Origin: Nitrospiria bacterium
GTDB lineage: Bacteria; Nitrospirota; Nitrospiria; Nitrospirales; UBA8639
Direction of reading: 5' to 3'
DNA length: 7,378 nt
NCBI GenBank assembly: GCA_030430725.1
Contig: JAUIKP010000155.1
Location: 1 to 7,378 of the forward strand
Below are positions 7,006 to 7,378 of this stretch, piece after piece. How positions within the stretch are numbered: position 1 is the stretch's first letter; every line of letters starts with the position of its first letter. A program made the translations under genes and the position numbers. Below the pieces are notes generated by a model that was given only the letters and a program-made list of their open reading frames with translations, was not told where the DNA came from and searched no databases.

Positions 7006-7378
7006 TTAAAAGAGAAAAATGGCTTCCACCGCCAGTGTCTGCTGGTTATTGGTCAGATTATTTCTGCCATCTAAAAAAACATTTTGATTTGATTTGTCAT
7101 ATCGAAATTCCAATCGCGTGATCAGCGACGGAGCCGGCTTATATTGAAGGGTCAACGTGTTCTCCCAAAGGGTTTGTGCGATAGGAGCTGATACGGCACA
7201 GACATTCGCATTTCCACCGGATCCGGCCGTCCCCAAACAACTTTGATCGCCCCCGGCGTCCTCCCAAATTTCTCCACGAAACCGGAGCCCCCATTGTTCA
7301 TTAAAATCATAAATGGCATACCCCGCTATCCCATCCCAACGGGCATTGCGACCCGAGCTGATGGCACTCCCATTCTCC
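7006..7378 (-). CDS. Outer-membrane beta-barrel porin, BBP2/OmpL-like (3' end only)
   Basis: Only the last 123 codons are in the window; the gene continues past base 7378. The visible part has alternating aromatic/polar amphipathic strands joined by Gly/Asn/Asp-rich turns: ARWDGIAGYAIYDFN, QWGLRFRGEIWEDA, ENTLTLQYKPAPSLITRLEFRYD, and a final strand QTLAVEAIFLF. The chain ends in Phe, the usual C-terminal signal for outer-membrane assembly. The pattern of a YKP-x-PSL-x-TRLE-x-RYD strand near the end is what I remember of the BBP2 (OmpL-like) porin family, common in Nitrospira and related bacteria next to transporter genes. One predicted loop holds two cysteines 13 residues apart (codons at 7237-7239 and 7198-7200). 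It lies 24 bases upstream of an amt gene on the same strand, which suggests a shared transcript and a role in solute passage to the periplasm. The substrate is unknown; family assignment is good but not certain. Confidence 0.75.
   Translation of the reverse strand, partial: ENGSAISSGRNARWDGIAGYAIYDFNEQWGLRFRGEIWEDAGGDQSCLGTAGSGGNANVCAVSAPIAQTLWENTLTLQYKPAPSLITRLEFRYDKSNQNVFLDGRNNLTNNQQTLAVEAIFLF

Overview
The window is a nitrogen-assimilation locus from a Gram-negative bacterium. The presence of an outer-membrane beta-barrel rules out a monoderm. The combination of a BBP2/OmpL-like porin, two Amt ammonium channels, PII and a GSI-beta glutamine synthetase, with moderate GC and AGGAGG-type ribosome binding sites, looks most like a Nitrospira-type (Nitrospirota) nitrite oxidiser. 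That assignment rests on remembered family resemblance, not on a search, and is only moderately secure.

Layout: the + strand (1-2199) carries the 3' part of a nucleotidyltransferase. It joins GlnD-like tandem ACT domains to a single GlnE (glutamine synthetase adenylyltransferase) module; its 5' end lies outside the window. A 104-base convergent gap (2200-2303) with several dyads separates it from five genes on the - strand. In transcription order these are a porin 3' end (7378-7006), an Amt (6981-5668), PII/GlnK (5551-5213), a second Amt (5169-3856) and glnA (3713-2304). The gaps between them are 24, 116, 43 and 142 bases, so the first four could share a transcript. glnA may also have its own promoter in the 142-base gap, which holds a perfect 9-bp-arm dyad and a weak sigma70-like element.

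How the genes fit together: the porin could let small solutes across the outer membrane, the two Amt channels take ammonium across the inner membrane, and GlnK (with an intact Tyr51 T-loop) would gate them. GlnA fixes ammonium into glutamine and carries the adenylylation tyrosine at Y397. The converging GlnE-like enzyme is the obvious candidate to modify that tyrosine. It has only one catalytic module where typical GlnE has two, a D-x-E instead of D-x-D metal motif, and its own ACT domains that could sense an amino acid directly. This enzyme is the most unusual item in the window. The other genes look ordinary and intact. No tRNA, rRNA, CRISPR, insertion sequence or other mobile element was seen.
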